A DNA stretch of 64,000 nucleotides, taken from NCBI GenBank assembly GCA_903879705.1, contig CAIRMO010000126.1, positions 42,554-106,553 on the forward strand. Reading direction: 5' to 3'. The position numbers and the translations under genes are program-made. The notes under the pieces were generated by a model. The model did not search any database, was not told the DNA's origin, and was given only the letters and a program-made list of their open reading frames with translations. The DNA is from an uncultured Candidatus Competibacteraceae bacterium. GTDB lineage: Bacteria; Pseudomonadota; Gammaproteobacteria; Competibacterales; Competibacteraceae. Positions 22,317-31,242 of the stretch are shown one piece after another (position 1 is the stretch's first letter; every line of letters begins with the position of its first letter).

Positions 22317-24419
22317 ATGCACCCATCTCCAGAGCAACCCGCACCAAATCTCACCGGTCTGTCCGACGCCGAACGCGGCCTGATGACCTTGGGCGGGCTG
22401 GACCATCTGCACGAGGCGATCAGCATTTTCGATCAGGAACTGCGGCTGGTGGTCTGGAACCGCCGGTTCGTCGAATTGCTGAATTTTCCGTCCGATCTGC
22501 TGCGGGTCGGGTTGCCGTTTGCCGAACTGATCGGCTACAACGCCCGGCGCGGTGAATACGGCCCCGGCGATCCGGAGGCGCAAACCGCTGAACGGGTGCG
22601 GCGGGCGCAAGAGTTTCAGGGGCATCGCTTCGAGCGCACCCGTCCTGACGGTACGGTGCTGGAGATTCGCGGCGAACCGATCAATGGCAGCGGTTTCATT
22701 ACCATTTATGAGGACATCACTATCCGCAAACAGGCCGAAGCGGCTCTGCGTGCGAGTCACGAACAACTGGAAGCGCGGGTCCGTGAGCGCACTGCTGAAC
22801 TGCTGGCGCTCAATGCTCAACTGGCGCGGGAAAGCGAAGAGCGCCAGCGGATCGCCGCCGCCCTGCGCGAGAGCGAGAACCGCATCCGACTGATCACCGA
22901 CACCGTGCCGGTGCTAATCGCCTATCTCGATGGCGACCGGCGCTACCAGTTCGTCAATCAGAAACACGCCGAATGGTTCGGGATAGCGACTGAAACCTTC
23001 ATTGGCCGCGCCTTCGACGAAATGCTGAATGCGCCGCTGGCCGGACGGTTGCTCACCCATGTCGATGCGGCGCTGAACGGTCAGAGTACCCATGTCGAAT
23101 ATGAACTGACCACGCCGGTGGAGCGGATGTACGTCCGTTCCTACTTCATTCCTCATGCGCCGCGTTCTGCCGAAGCCGAGCCGGTGGTCGGTTGTTTCAT
23201 GCTCAGCGAAGATCTGACCGAGTACCGCCAGACTCAGATGGCGCTCAATCAGGCCCAGAAACTGAAAGCGGTTGGCCAGCTTACTGGCGGCATCGCCCAT
23301 GATTTCAATAACCTGCTGACCGTGGTACTGGGCAGTCTGGCCGGTCTGGAGGACGGACTGCGCGACAATCCCGAACTGTACAAAACGGCCCATACCGCGA
23401 TGAACGCGGCCCGGCGCGGCGCGGATCTGACCCGACGGCTACTGGCCTTTTCCCGCCAGCAGGCCCTCCAGCCCCGGCTGATCTCGCCGCACCAGCAATT
23501 GCAGGAAATCGCCGAGCTGCTCAAGCACACCCTCGGCGCAAGCATCGAACTGGAAACGATCACCGATAGTGCGGTCTGGAATATCCAGGTCGATCCGGGC
23601 CAGTTCACCAACGCCGTCCTCAATCTGGCGATCAACGCCCGCGACGCGATGCCCGGCGGCGGGCGGTTGCGAATCGAGGCCCGCAATCTGGCACTCGATG
23701 TGGCCTATGCGGCTCGCTATCCCGATGTTGCGCCCGGCGATTATGTGCAGCTCACGGTCGGCGACTCCGGCAGCGGGATGGCCCCGGAAGTGATCGAGCG
23801 GGCCTTCGAGCCGTTTTTCACCACCAAGGAACTTGGCGCGGGCACCGGATTGGGGCTAAGCATGGTTTACGGTTTCATCAAGCAGTCCGACGGCCATATC
23901 CGCATTCACAGCCAGATCGGGCAGGGCACCACGGTGGAACTGTACCTGCCGCGTCATGTGCCCAAGCGAACGCAGCAGATGGCGGTGTCCGCCGCTGAAA
24001 CCGGACTGGATGAAAACCGTCTTCGTGGTCGGGAGACGGTGCTGCTGGTGGAAGACGATCCCGATATCCGCGAGTTCGTCGCTCGCACCCTGACCGGGTT
24101 TGGCTACGCGGTGCGCGAAGCCGCGAATGGCCGAGAGGCGCTGGCACTGCTGGCGACCGGGATCGCCCCCGACCTGCTACTGAGCGACGTGATCATGCCG
24201 GGCGGGGTCAGCGGCCACGATCTGGCAATTGTGGCTCGGCATCAGCGCCCAACGCTGCGGGTGTTGCTGATGTCCGGTTATTCGGAGCAGGCGGCGGATG
24301 GCTTGCCGTCCGACTGCGCCCGGCTGGAAAAACCGTTTCTGAAGCTGGACTTGGCGCGGGCAGTGCGGCGGGTACTGGATCAGCCGGTCACTACAGTCGG
24401 TGAACATTGGTCGGAATAA
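22317..24419 (+). CDS. PAS-containing hybrid sensor histidine kinase
   Basis: A 700-residue soluble hybrid kinase with no transmembrane helix. In order: a PAS domain (about 25-140, with ISIFDQELRLVVWNRRF), a coiled-coil linker, a second PAS domain (about 190-310), a HisKA domain with phospho-acceptor His in GGIAHDFNNLLTVV (about 326), an ATPase domain (N box LNLAINARDAMP, G boxes GDSGSGM and GTGLGLSMVYG) and a C-terminal receiver domain with the phospho-acceptor Asp in LLLSDVIMPG. It follows guaA by 9 bases and precedes tadA by 6, but shares no obvious task with either. The signal and the output partner are unknown. Confidence 0.9.
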   Translation: MHPSPEQPAPNLTGLSDAERGLMTLGGLDHLHEAISIFDQELRLVVWNRRFVELLNFPSDLLRVGLPFAELIGYNARRGEYGPGDPEAQTAERVRRAQEFQGHRFERTRPDGTVLEIRGEPINGSGFITIYEDITIRKQAEAALRASHEQLEARVRERTAELLALNAQLARESEERQRIAAALRESENRIRLITDTVPVLIAYLDGDRRYQFVNQKHAEWFGIATETFIGRAFDEMLNAPLAGRLLTHVDAALNGQSTHVEYELTTPVERMYVRSYFIPHAPRSAEAEPVVGCFMLSEDLTEYRQTQMALNQAQKLKAVGQLTGGIAHDFNNLLTVVLGSLAGLEDGLRDNPELYKTAHTAMNAARRGADLTRRLLAFSRQQALQPRLISPHQQLQEIAELLKHTLGASIELETITDSAVWNIQVDPGQFTNAVLNLAINARDAMPGGGRLRIEARNLALDVAYAARYPDVAPGDYVQLTVGDSGSGMAPEVIERAFEPFFTTKELGAGTGLGLSMVYGFIKQSDGHIRIHSQIGQGTTVELYLPRHVPKRTQQMAVSAAETGLDENRLRGRETVLLVEDDPDIREFVARTLTGFGYAVREAANGREALALLATGIAPDLLLSDVIMPGGVSGHDLAIVARHQRPTLRVLLMSGYSEQAADGLPSDCARLEKPFLKLDLARAVRRVLDQPVTTVGEHWSE

Positions 24420-24425
24420 CACGCG

Positions 24426-24938
24426 ATGGTTTCGATGGTCGGGCCGGAGAACGACGAGGATCGCTACTGGATGGGCCGTGCCTTGGAACTGGCCCGTCGC
24501 GCTGGAGCTGCCGGTGAAGTGCCGGTGGGCGCGGTGTTGGTGCGGGAGGGCGAGATCATTGGCGAGGGCTGGAATCAGTCGATTGGCGCGTGTGATCCAA
24601 CCGCTCATGCCGAGATGCTGGCGTTGCGCGCGGCGGCAACCCGGATCGGGAATTACCGGCTCGCTGACTGTACCCTGTATGCGACTTTAGAACCCTGTCC
24701 CATGTGTGCCGGGGCGATGATCCACGCCCGGGTGGCGCGACTGGTGTTTGGGGCCGCCGACCCGCGCGCCGGGGCAGCCGGCAGCGTGTTTAACCTGCTG
24801 CAAACTGATGTACTCAACCATCGGATCCAGGGGGTCGGCGGCGTCCTGACCGAGGAATGCGGAGCGTTGCTGCGCGACTTCTTCCGCGCCCGCCGGATCA
24901 AGCCGGCTGCGGGCGAGCGTCCGGTTACCGCTGGTTGA
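24426..24938 (+). CDS. tadA: tRNA-specific adenosine-34 deaminase
   Basis: A 170-residue zinc deaminase that makes inosine at the wobble position of tRNA-Arg(ACG). It has the catalytic HAEMLALR with the Zn-binding His and the proton-shuttling Glu, and PCPMCAGAMIHARV with the two Zn-binding Cys. Length is typical. The first five residues before ENDEDRYWMGRA are variable, so the start could be at the second Met (24438). The 3' end overlaps the convergent gene by 14 bases. Confidence 0.95.
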   Translation: MVSMVGPENDEDRYWMGRALELARRAGAAGEVPVGAVLVREGEIIGEGWNQSIGACDPTAHAEMLALRAAATRIGNYRLADCTLYATLEPCPMCAGAMIHARVARLVFGAADPRAGAAGSVFNLLQTDVLNHRIQGVGGVLTEECGALLRDFFRARRIKPAAGERPVTAG

Positions 24939-25863
24939 AACCGCTATCGCTCGAAGACGGTGCTGGCTCTTGCCACCACGGTTGAGGCGCGGGCAGGACG
25001 GGCTGGCGAAGCGGGTTCTGCTCATCGCGCTCGGCTTGTTCCCGCCGGGCGGCTTCTGCCCGCGCCTGCCGTTGTGCCTGTTCCTGTTGCTTGGCCAGTC
25101 GAACTTCCCGCCGCAGGCTCAACAAACGCTCATTTTTGGGCGATGCCTGCAACCCCCGGCCAATGTAGGCCAGACTCTCTTCAAAACGGCCCTGTTGCCG
25201 GGTTTGCTCGGCGATGTCCCGATAATAGGCGGCGATGCGCTCGATCCCTTCCAATGCAGCGGTGTTGTTGGTTTCCAGCTCCAAAATGCGCTGGTAGCTG
25301 CGCAGGGCGTTGCCACTGGCCGGGGCAGTCAGGCGACGGTTTTCTATCTGTTGTTCAGCCCCAGCCAGTAACTGCGCGATTTCGGTCTGCGGGGTTGGGG
25401 GCACAGCCTCCTCAGCAGGTACTTCGGCCCCGGGGGCAGGAGGGACACTTGATCCATCGGGGGCAGCATTCGGATCAGTAGCAGCTTGAGGGGACGGTGT
25501 AGCCTCGACCGCGGGCTGCCCGGCAGTGATCGGGGTCGCAAACGGCAGGGGCGCGGCGGTCTGCGGTTTGGCCGGTTTGGCCGGTGCAACGGGTGAGGCA
25601 ACCATCGCGGAAAGGGACCGGGATCGAGGCAAATCGCCACCGCTTTTGAAGAGTTGCGCCGCATCTTGCGGTATCGGAATCCGCCACAGGAAATACAGCC
25701 CGAAGGCGCAAGCGGTCGCCACCGCGCCAAGGTAGAGCGCGAAATGCTTCAGCCAGGTCGCAAGACGCTGGCCGAGAGAAATGAACTCCGGTTCGCCGGC
25801 GGCATTAGCGTTCGGCGTAGCGAAGTCATTCGTGGGATCGGCAGGGTAAGAGGGTGGTTTCAT
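24925..25863 (-). CDS. Membrane-anchored TPR-like protein of unknown function
   Basis: A 312-residue protein. A single transmembrane helix (about 40-60, LYLGAVATACAFGLYFLWRI) is followed by a Pro/Ala-rich spacer (about 80-170) and a C-terminal helical region (about 175-285) with TPR-like repeats, for example YQRILELETNNTAALEGIERIAAYY and SLAYIGRGLQASPKNERLLSL. The layout (short cytoplasmic N-terminus, one helix, periplasmic repeats) fits an envelope scaffold. I do not recognise a named family. It converges on tadA with a 14-base overlap. Confidence 0.7.
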   Translation of the reverse strand: MKPPSYPADPTNDFATPNANAAGEPEFISLGQRLATWLKHFALYLGAVATACAFGLYFLWRIPIPQDAAQLFKSGGDLPRSRSLSAMVASPVAPAKPAKPQTAAPLPFATPITAGQPAVEATPSPQAATDPNAAPDGSSVPPAPGAEVPAEEAVPPTPQTEIAQLLAGAEQQIENRRLTAPASGNALRSYQRILELETNNTAALEGIERIAAYYRDIAEQTRQQGRFEESLAYIGRGLQASPKNERLLSLRREVRLAKQQEQAQRQARAEAARREQAERDEQNPLRQPVLPAPQPWWQEPAPSSSDSGFNQR

Positions 25864-25989
25864 CGCGGCATTTGACTATGCAGGATTCCGATCAGGGCGA
25901 GCCTTCGAAGTGGCGCCGAGGGATTGGCAAAGCACCCCGATGCGGTAGAATAAGGCTCTTGCTTGTCCGCTCCAAGCAGTTCCCTCCCG

Positions 25990-26082
25990 GAGAGGTACCG
26001 AAGCGGTCATAACGGCGCCGACTCGAAATCGGATGGGGGCTTAGCCGCCCCACGTGGGTTCGAATCCCACCCTCTCCGCCAA
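25990..26082 (+). tRNA. serU: tRNA-Ser (anticodon CGA)
   Basis: A 93-nt class II tRNA. The acceptor stem GGAGAGG (25990-25996) pairs with CCTCTCC (26072-26078), followed by discriminator G and encoded CCA. The anticodon loop reads CTCGAAA, giving anticodon CGA for UCG serine codons. A long variable arm (GGGGGCTTAGCCGCCCC) and the T loop GTTCGAATCCC are clear. Confidence 0.96.
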
Positions 26083-26085
26083 TTC

Positions 26086-26107
26086 AGCAGGTTAAATTGC
26101 CTGCTGC
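26086..26107 (+). terminator. Hairpin after tRNA-Ser
   Basis: CAGCAGG (26086-26092) and CCTGCTG (26101-26107) form a perfect 7-bp stem 3 bases past the tRNA. The following run is only weakly T-rich, so termination strength is uncertain. Confidence 0.5.
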
Positions 26108-26264
26108 GGTTCTTCCCGTTACCGGCTTCCGGCCAATTTTTGCTGCATCCCCAATTACGGCAATCACGGCGGCGTGATCGTTCAATAGCCATAAATGTAA
26201 CCATGCCCGTTCGACCTCCAGCAACCGATCGGTCGTGCTGGCAGTCAGTATTGACCTGATTCCA

Positions 26265-26456
26265 TTACACCCGATGAGTCTGTTCCGACAACCACATCTG
26301 GATTTTGGCGGCATCCGGGGCGATGCTGTCGAACATCAGCCGCAACGCCGCCTCATCGTTGTCATGCTCACACCAGTGTCCATCAGGCTGGCGATCTCCA
26401 TACTCCACAATTGCGTTTTCAGTGGCGCAAACGAACGGGCAAGCACCCTTTGTGAA
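26265..26456 (-). pseudogene. Possible gene remnant between tRNA-Ser and argG
   Basis: On the minus strand 63 codons are open with convincing composition (stretch GDRQPDGHWCEHDNDEAAL, then MFDSIAPDAAKIQMW), but there is no ATG or Shine-Dalgarno after the upstream stop. The peptide matches no family I know. It may be the C-terminus of a deleted gene. The rest of the 26083-26575 gap shows nothing firm apart from a weak TTGACG/TAAGCT promoter-like pair (26475-26502) ahead of argG. Confidence 0.3.
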
Positions 26457-26575
26457 TTATGCCCCCGGCTTGGCTTGACGTACCGCGGGTAGTCATTAAG
26501 CTAACGGACTGACGCGGCGCTGGCCCACCGGGTTCGGACCGTTCGGATTGAAATCCATAGAACATGAGGCATGTT

Positions 26576-27793
26576 ATGTCGGACGTTAAAAAAGTTGTGC
26601 TGGCTTATTCGGGTGGCCTGGATACTTCGGTCATTCTGAAATGGTTGCAGGACGTATATCAATGCGAAATCGTGACCTTTACCGCCGATCTGGGTCAAGG
26701 CGAGGAACTGGAGCCGGCGCGCGGGAAAGCGCTGAAGATGGGCATTAAGCCGGAAAATATTTTTATCGATGACCTGTGCGAAGAATTCGTCCGCGATTTC
26801 GTCTTCCCCATGTTCCGGGCCAACGCCATTTATGAGGGCGAATATCTGCTCGGCACTTCCATTGCCCGACCGTTAATCGCCAAGCGGCAAATTGAAATCG
26901 CGATACAGACCGGGGCTGATGCGGTTTCTCATGGTGCGACCGGCAAGGGCAATGATCAGGTGCGCTTTGAGCTGGGCGCTTATGCGTTAAAGCCGGATAT
27001 CAGAATTATTGCGCCGTGGCGGGAATGGGATTTGTTATCCCGGGAAAAATTGCTGACCTATGCCGAACAACACGGCATTCCGGTTGAAATGAAGCGCGGG
27101 ACCCAATCGCCGTATTCGATGGACGCTAATTTGCTGCATATTTCTTATGAAGGCGGAGTGCTGGAAAACCCGTGGAATGAACCGGAAGAAGCGATGTGGC
27201 GCTGGACAGTTTCGCCGGAACAAGCGCCCGATCAACCACGGCATATCGAACTGGAATACCAGGGCGGCGATATCGTGGCGATTGACGGTGAGGCGCTGAC
27301 TCCCGCTGTGGTATTAACCCGGCTGAATCAATTGGGTGGCGAGCATGGCATTGGCCGGCTCGATCTGGTAGAGAACCGCTATATCGGGATGAAATCGCGG
27401 GGTTGTTATGAAACCCCCGGCGGAACGATCATGCTTAAGGCACACCGGGCAATGGAGTCACTGACCCTGGATCGGGAAGTGGCGCATCTCAAGGATGATC
27501 TGATGCCGCGTTACGCCAGTCTGGTCTACAACGGTTATTGGTGGAGTCCGGAGCGAAAGTTGTTGCAGACCCTGATTGACGCTTCGCAGATTAACGTCAA
27601 TGGCGTAGTACGAGTCAAACTGTATAAAGGTAATGTGATCGTGGTGGGCCGCCAGTCGAATGACAGCCTGTTCGACATGAACATCGCTACTTTTGAAGAT
27701 GATGCTGGCGCTTACGACCAGAAGGATGCAGGCGGCTTTATCAAGCTCAACGCACTGCGGATGCGGATTGCGGCCTTGAAAGGGCGGCGGTAA
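26576..27793 (+). CDS. argG: Argininosuccinate synthase
   Basis: A 405-residue enzyme that joins citrulline and aspartate with ATP in arginine synthesis. The P-loop is [18 protein letters not shown]. Substrate-binding blocks [15 protein letters not shown], and near the C-terminus [10 protein letters not shown], are intact. I chose the ATG at 26576 because GAGG lies at the right distance before it (26566-26569); an in-frame ATG at 26564 would add four residues. It belongs to the type I family, of normal length. Confidence 0.96.
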   Translation: MSDVKKVVLAYSGGLDTSVILKWLQDVYQCEIVTFTADLGQGEELEPARGKALKMGIKPENIFIDDLCEEFVRDFVFPMFRANAIYEGEYLLGTSIARPLIAKRQIEIAIQTGADAVSHGATGKGNDQVRFELGAYALKPDIRIIAPWREWDLLSREKLLTYAEQHGIPVEMKRGTQSPYSMDANLLHISYEGGVLENPWNEPEEAMWRWTVSPEQAPDQPRHIELEYQGGDIVAIDGEALTPAVVLTRLNQLGGEHGIGRLDLVENRYIGMKSRGCYETPGGTIMLKAHRAMESLTLDREVAHLKDDLMPRYASLVYNGYWWSPERKLLQTLIDASQINVNGVVRVKLYKGNVIVVGRQSNDSLFDMNIATFEDDAGAYDQKDAGGFIKLNALRMRIAALKGRR

Positions 27794-27839
27794 TTCGGGA
27801 AGCAGTAACTATCGAAAATCACGATCAGGAGAACATCTT

Positions 27840-27998
27840 GTGGCTAAGCCTAATTATCAGTACGAGAAACGCCAGAAAGATCTCGCCAAGAAAAAGAAGC
27901 AGGACGAGAAGCAGGAAGAGAAGCGCCAACGCAAGTTGGACAAGGAGAGTGTCCCGTCGGACGAGACGCCAAATCAGGAATCGCCACCTGAAGTGTGA
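27840..27998 (+). CDS. Small conserved lysine-rich protein (52 aa)
   Basis: A 52-codon gene with a GTG start and a clear AGGAGA Shine-Dalgarno at 27827-27832. The product starts VAKPNYQYEKRQKDLAKKKK and ends in an acidic Ser/Pro-rich tail. Short proteins with this PNYxxEKRQK(D/E)LAKKKK start are widespread in gammaproteobacteria but have no assigned function; the extreme charge suggests a nucleic-acid or ribosome association. It lies 46 bases after argG and is followed by a terminator. Confidence 0.8.
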   Translation: MAKPNYQYEKRQKDLAKKKKQDEKQEEKRQRKLDKESVPSDETPNQESPPEV

Positions 27999-28013
27999 AA
28001 TATCTGACATAAA

Positions 28014-28038
28014 AGAGCCGGCGTAAGCTGGCTTTTTT
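28014..28038 (+). terminator. Rho-independent terminator after argG and the small gene
   Basis: AGCCGGC (28016-28022), loop GTAA, and GCTGGCT (28027-28033) with one G-U pair, followed by a run of six T. It lies 17 bases after the stop of the 52-residue gene. Confidence 0.85.
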
Positions 28039-28081
28039 ACGAGTATTTTACGATAAATTTCTTCCTTCCGAGTTTTTTTAA

Positions 28082-28111
28082 CTATAGGAATCCGATCTGA
28101 ATTGTGGAATA
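28082..28111. repeat. IS630-like terminal sequence
   Basis: This AT-rich stretch lies about 50 bases upstream of the transposase relic and is similar to the reverse complement of 7421-7449. I take it to be the left end of the element. Confidence 0.4.
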
Positions 28112-28159
28112 ATAGGCTATAATGCCAGATTAACTTATCACATTTCTGGAGTAAATGTC

Positions 28160-28636
28160 ATGACAACACTTGAAGATTTCATTGATGCCCCTGAGTGTCG
28201 TAAAGTAAAGAGGGCGCTCGCAGTCAAGATGGTTTTGATGAACTTTGAAACAAAAGACATTTGTGAACTACTAGGTGTGTCAGATGCTTTTGTGAGCAAA
28301 TGGAAGATTATTTATGAGGGCGGAGGCGCGAGTGCATTAGAACTGAAGTATAAAGGGAGAATAAGTTTTCTAACAGGAATCCAGCGAGAAGCAATCCTTG
28401 TGCATTTGAGAAGCCAGCCGCATTTTGATTTAAAAAAACTGGCTGATTTAATTGAAGAACGGTATGGCGTTGTTTATCAATCTAAGCAGTCTTACTATGA
28501 TTTATTAGACGAAGCAAGAATCACTTGACATCGAACGGAAGCGGTTAATCCAAAAAAAGATGAAGCACAAATTTTGCTGAAACGGGAAGAAACTCAACAG
28601 AATTTGAGAGAATGTCAAGTGGAGATTATTTCCTGA
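28160..28636 (+). pseudogene. IS630-family transposase, N-terminal part only, with nonsense codon
   Basis: The first 122 codons encode the DNA-binding half of an IS630-type transposase: two helix-turn-helix units, including ICELLGVSDAFVSKWKIIY and FDLKKLADLIEERYGVVYQS. A TGA (28526-28528) stands where family members usually have Trp. The same frame then continues for 35 codons with the typical AVNPKKDEAQ linker before another stop (28634-28636). The DDE catalytic domain is missing altogether. The element is therefore dead twice over: one point nonsense mutation and a 3' truncation. Shine-Dalgarno GGAG and ATG remain intact. The next 150 bases, up to radA, hold no gene that I can support. Confidence 0.75.
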
Positions 28637-28790
28637 CAACCTATTGTCTCACCCCACTCTTGCCGCAATTGGTCAGTTCTTTTTATCATGGTCGGGACGA
28701 GATTTATCTGCGGTGGTTCTGGCGCTGGATCATGCTGATCATCCGGCATATCCCGGAAAGCGTGTTCAAGCGGCTGAAATTGTGGCCATT

Positions 28791-30164
28791 TTAGATTCCG
28801 CTCATCACTTCACCCAGCCGGGTCACACCACGCACCTCCAGCCCCTCGACTCGCCCGCCGCGCCGGGGCAGGTTAGCGCGGGGGACGATGGCCTGTTTGA
28901 AACCGTGCTTGGCGGCTTCCCGCAACCGCTCCTCGCCATTGGGCACCGGGCGGATTTCCCCGGCCAGACCGACCTCGCCGAACACCACCAGATCGGTCGG
29001 CAACGGTCGGTCGCGGAAGCTGGACAACGCCGCCAGCAGCACCGCCAGATCCGCCGCCGTCTCATTGATTCGCACCCCGCCAACCGCATTGACATAAACA
29101 TCCTGGTCGTACATCGCCACCCCGCCATGCCGGTGCAGCACCGCCAGCAGCATCGCCAGCCGGTTCTGTTCCAGACCCAGCGTGACCCGGCGCGGATTGT
29201 TGCCGTGGCACTCATCGACCAGCGCCTGTACCTCGATCAGTAGCGGTCGGGTGCCTTCCCGGGTGACCATCACCACGCTGCCGGACACCGGCGCTTCGTG
29301 GCGAGACAGAAAAATCGACGAGGGATTACTGACTTCTTTCAGTCCCAGCTCGGTCATGGCAAACACGCCCAGTTCGTTGACCGGCCCATAACGGTTCTTG
29401 ATGGCCCGCAATATCCGCAGCCGCCCACCGGAATCGCCCTCAAAATACAGCACGGTATCGACCATGTGTTCGAGGACCCGTGGCCCGGCAATCGCGCCTT
29501 CCTTGGTGACATGGCCGACCAGAAACAGCGCCGCACCGCCAGCTTTGGCATAGCGCACCAGTTGCGCCGCGCTTTCCCGCACTTGGGCCACCGAACCGGG
29601 CGCGGATTGCAACCGCTCAGTGAACGCCGTCTGAATCGAATCAATCACCATGACCTGGGGCCGCTCGATCTCGGCCACCGCCAAAATCCGCTCGATATTG
29701 ATTTCCGCCAGCAGCCGCAACCGGTCGCGGGGCAATTGCAGCCGTTGAGCGCGCAGGCTGATCTGCTGAGGAGATTCCTCGCCGGTAACATAGAGGGTAC
29801 GGTTGCGGGTCGCCAGTTCGGCCAGCACTTGCAACAGCAAGGTCGATTTACCAATGCCCGGATCGCCGCCGATCAGGGTGACGGAACCATCGACCAGCCC
29901 GCCGCCCAACACCCGATCCAGTTCGCCATTGCCACAGGACTGGCGCATTTCAGCCTTGGCGTCCACATCGGACAGGGTGTAGATCTCCGTCCCGCCCGCC
30001 GCCCCGGCATAACCGGCCGGTTTACTGGGACTCTTGACCACCGGGGCTGCCACGGTTTCCTGCAAGGTGTTCCACGCCCCGCAGTCACCGCACTGGCCGG
30101 CCCACTTATTGGCCTGCGCCCCGCATTCGGTGCAAACATGGATGGTGCGGCCTTTGCTAACCAT
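28791..30164 (-). CDS. radA: DNA repair protein RadA (Sms)
   Basis: A 457-residue RecA-like branch-migration helicase used in recombinational repair. It has the N-terminal C4 zinc finger (CTECGAQANKWAGQCGDCG), Walker A GGDPGIGKSTLL, the RadA-specific KNRYG motif, and a C-terminal Lon-like domain (DLAVLLAALSSFRDRPLP, FGEVGLAGEIRPV). I chose the ATG at 30164, which places the zinc finger near the N-terminus as in E. coli; the upstream 50 open codons run into alr. It overlaps the alr stop by 8 bases and is the last gene of the rpsF operon. Confidence 0.96.
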   Translation of the reverse strand: MVSKGRTIHVCTECGAQANKWAGQCGDCGAWNTLQETVAAPVVKSPSKPAGYAGAAGGTEIYTLSDVDAKAEMRQSCGNGELDRVLGGGLVDGSVTLIGGDPGIGKSTLLLQVLAELATRNRTLYVTGEESPQQISLRAQRLQLPRDRLRLLAEINIERILAVAEIERPQVMVIDSIQTAFTERLQSAPGSVAQVRESAAQLVRYAKAGGAALFLVGHVTKEGAIAGPRVLEHMVDTVLYFEGDSGGRLRILRAIKNRYGPVNELGVFAMTELGLKEVSNPSSIFLSRHEAPVSGSVVMVTREGTRPLLIEVQALVDECHGNNPRRVTLGLEQNRLAMLLAVLHRHGGVAMYDQDVYVNAVGGVRINETAADLAVLLAALSSFRDRPLPTDLVVFGEVGLAGEIRPVPNGEERLREAAKHGFKQAIVPRANLPRRGGRVEGLEVRGVTRLGEVMSGI

Positions 30165-31242
30165 CAGCGGGAATGACCTCGCGCCGCACTCGCGCCGTGA
30201 TGCTACACAGCAGGGTATAGGAAATGGTCCCGGCGGCTTGGGCGATGCGCTCCACCGGCAACCCGTCACCCCACAGCGTGACTCGATCCGCAAGCCGCGC
30301 TTCGGGATGTTCACGCAAATCGACCGTGATCATATCCATCGACACCCGGCCAATCAGCGGCGCTTCGCGGCCATTCAGCAGCACCGGCGTCCCGGAAGGC
30401 GCATGGCGGGGATAACCGTCACCGTAACCGGCCGCCGCGACACCCACATCCAGGTCTTCGGGACAACGCCAGGTTCCGCCATACCCGATGGGTTCGCCTT
30501 TCCGCAGCCGCTTGATCGAAATCAGCCGGGTGTGGAAGGTCATCACTGGACGCAGGTCTTCAGCCGTGGCCAGACTGTCTACGAACGGCGACGCGCCATA
30601 AAGCATGATGCCGGGCCGCACCCAGTCAAAGTGCGTCTGCGGCCAGCCAAGAATTCCGGCGGAATTAGCCAACGACCGTTCGCCCGGCAGCCCGGCAGTG
30701 ACCGTCTCGAACGTCTGCAATTGCTGGAGGGTGTAGTCACAGTCCCGTTCATCAGCCCGGGCCAGATGGCTCATCCAGCCGATACCCGGCGCGACCGCCG
30801 GACAGTTCCGCAAGCGCTGAAAAGCGGCCTGCGCGGTTTCTGCTTCCAGCCCCAGCCGGTGCATCCCGCTATCGATTTTCAGCCAGACTCGCACGCGACG
30901 TTCCAGCCGGGCGCGTTCCAGCATCACCACCTGTTCAGGATGATGGACGGCGATGAGCAAGTCATGGCGGGCGCACAGCGGCAGTTCCATCGCCTCGAAC
31001 ACGCCTTCCAGCAGCAGGATGGGCCGGTCAATGCCCGCCTCGCGCAGGGTCAGCGCCTCTTCCAGACTGGCTACGGCAAAAGCGTCAGCGTCCAGTGCCT
31101 GCGCGACCCGGGTCAGACCGTGACCGTAGGCTTCAGCCTTAACCGCGGCCGCCACCTGACGACCCGGCGCGGCCACCCGAACCCGACGCAGATTGTGAAC
31201 CAGCGCCTCCAGATCGAGATGTACCGTGGTTGCTCGACTCAT
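30157..31242 (-). CDS. alr: Alanine racemase
   Basis: A 361-residue PLP enzyme that makes D-alanine for peptidoglycan. The PLP lysine lies in AAVKAEAYGHGL (K about residue 35), and the second catalytic base, Tyr, lies in MLYGASPF. I chose the ATG at 31242 (MSRATTVHLDLEAL), which matches the family start. This places the first 104 bases of alr inside the 3' end of dnaB, an unusually long coding overlap. Confidence 0.95.
   Translation of the reverse strand: MSRATTVHLDLEALVHNLRRVRVAAPGRQVAAAVKAEAYGHGLTRVAQALDADAFAVASLEEALTLREAGIDRPILLLEGVFEAMELPLCARHDLLIAVHHPEQVVMLERARLERRVRVWLKIDSGMHRLGLEAETAQAAFQRLRNCPAVAPGIGWMSHLARADERDCDYTLQQLQTFETVTAGLPGERSLANSAGILGWPQTHFDWVRPGIMLYGASPFVDSLATAEDLRPVMTFHTRLISIKRLRKGEPIGYGGTWRCPEDLDVGVAAAGYGDGYPRHAPSGTPVLLNGREAPLIGRVSMDMITVDLREHPEARLADRVTLWGDGLPVERIAQAAGTISYTLLCSITARVRREVIPADG

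Noticed and set aside
28612..28794. A 60-codon frame between the IS630 relic and radA
   Set aside because: Unusual composition, no Shine-Dalgarno, and another phase looks equally open.
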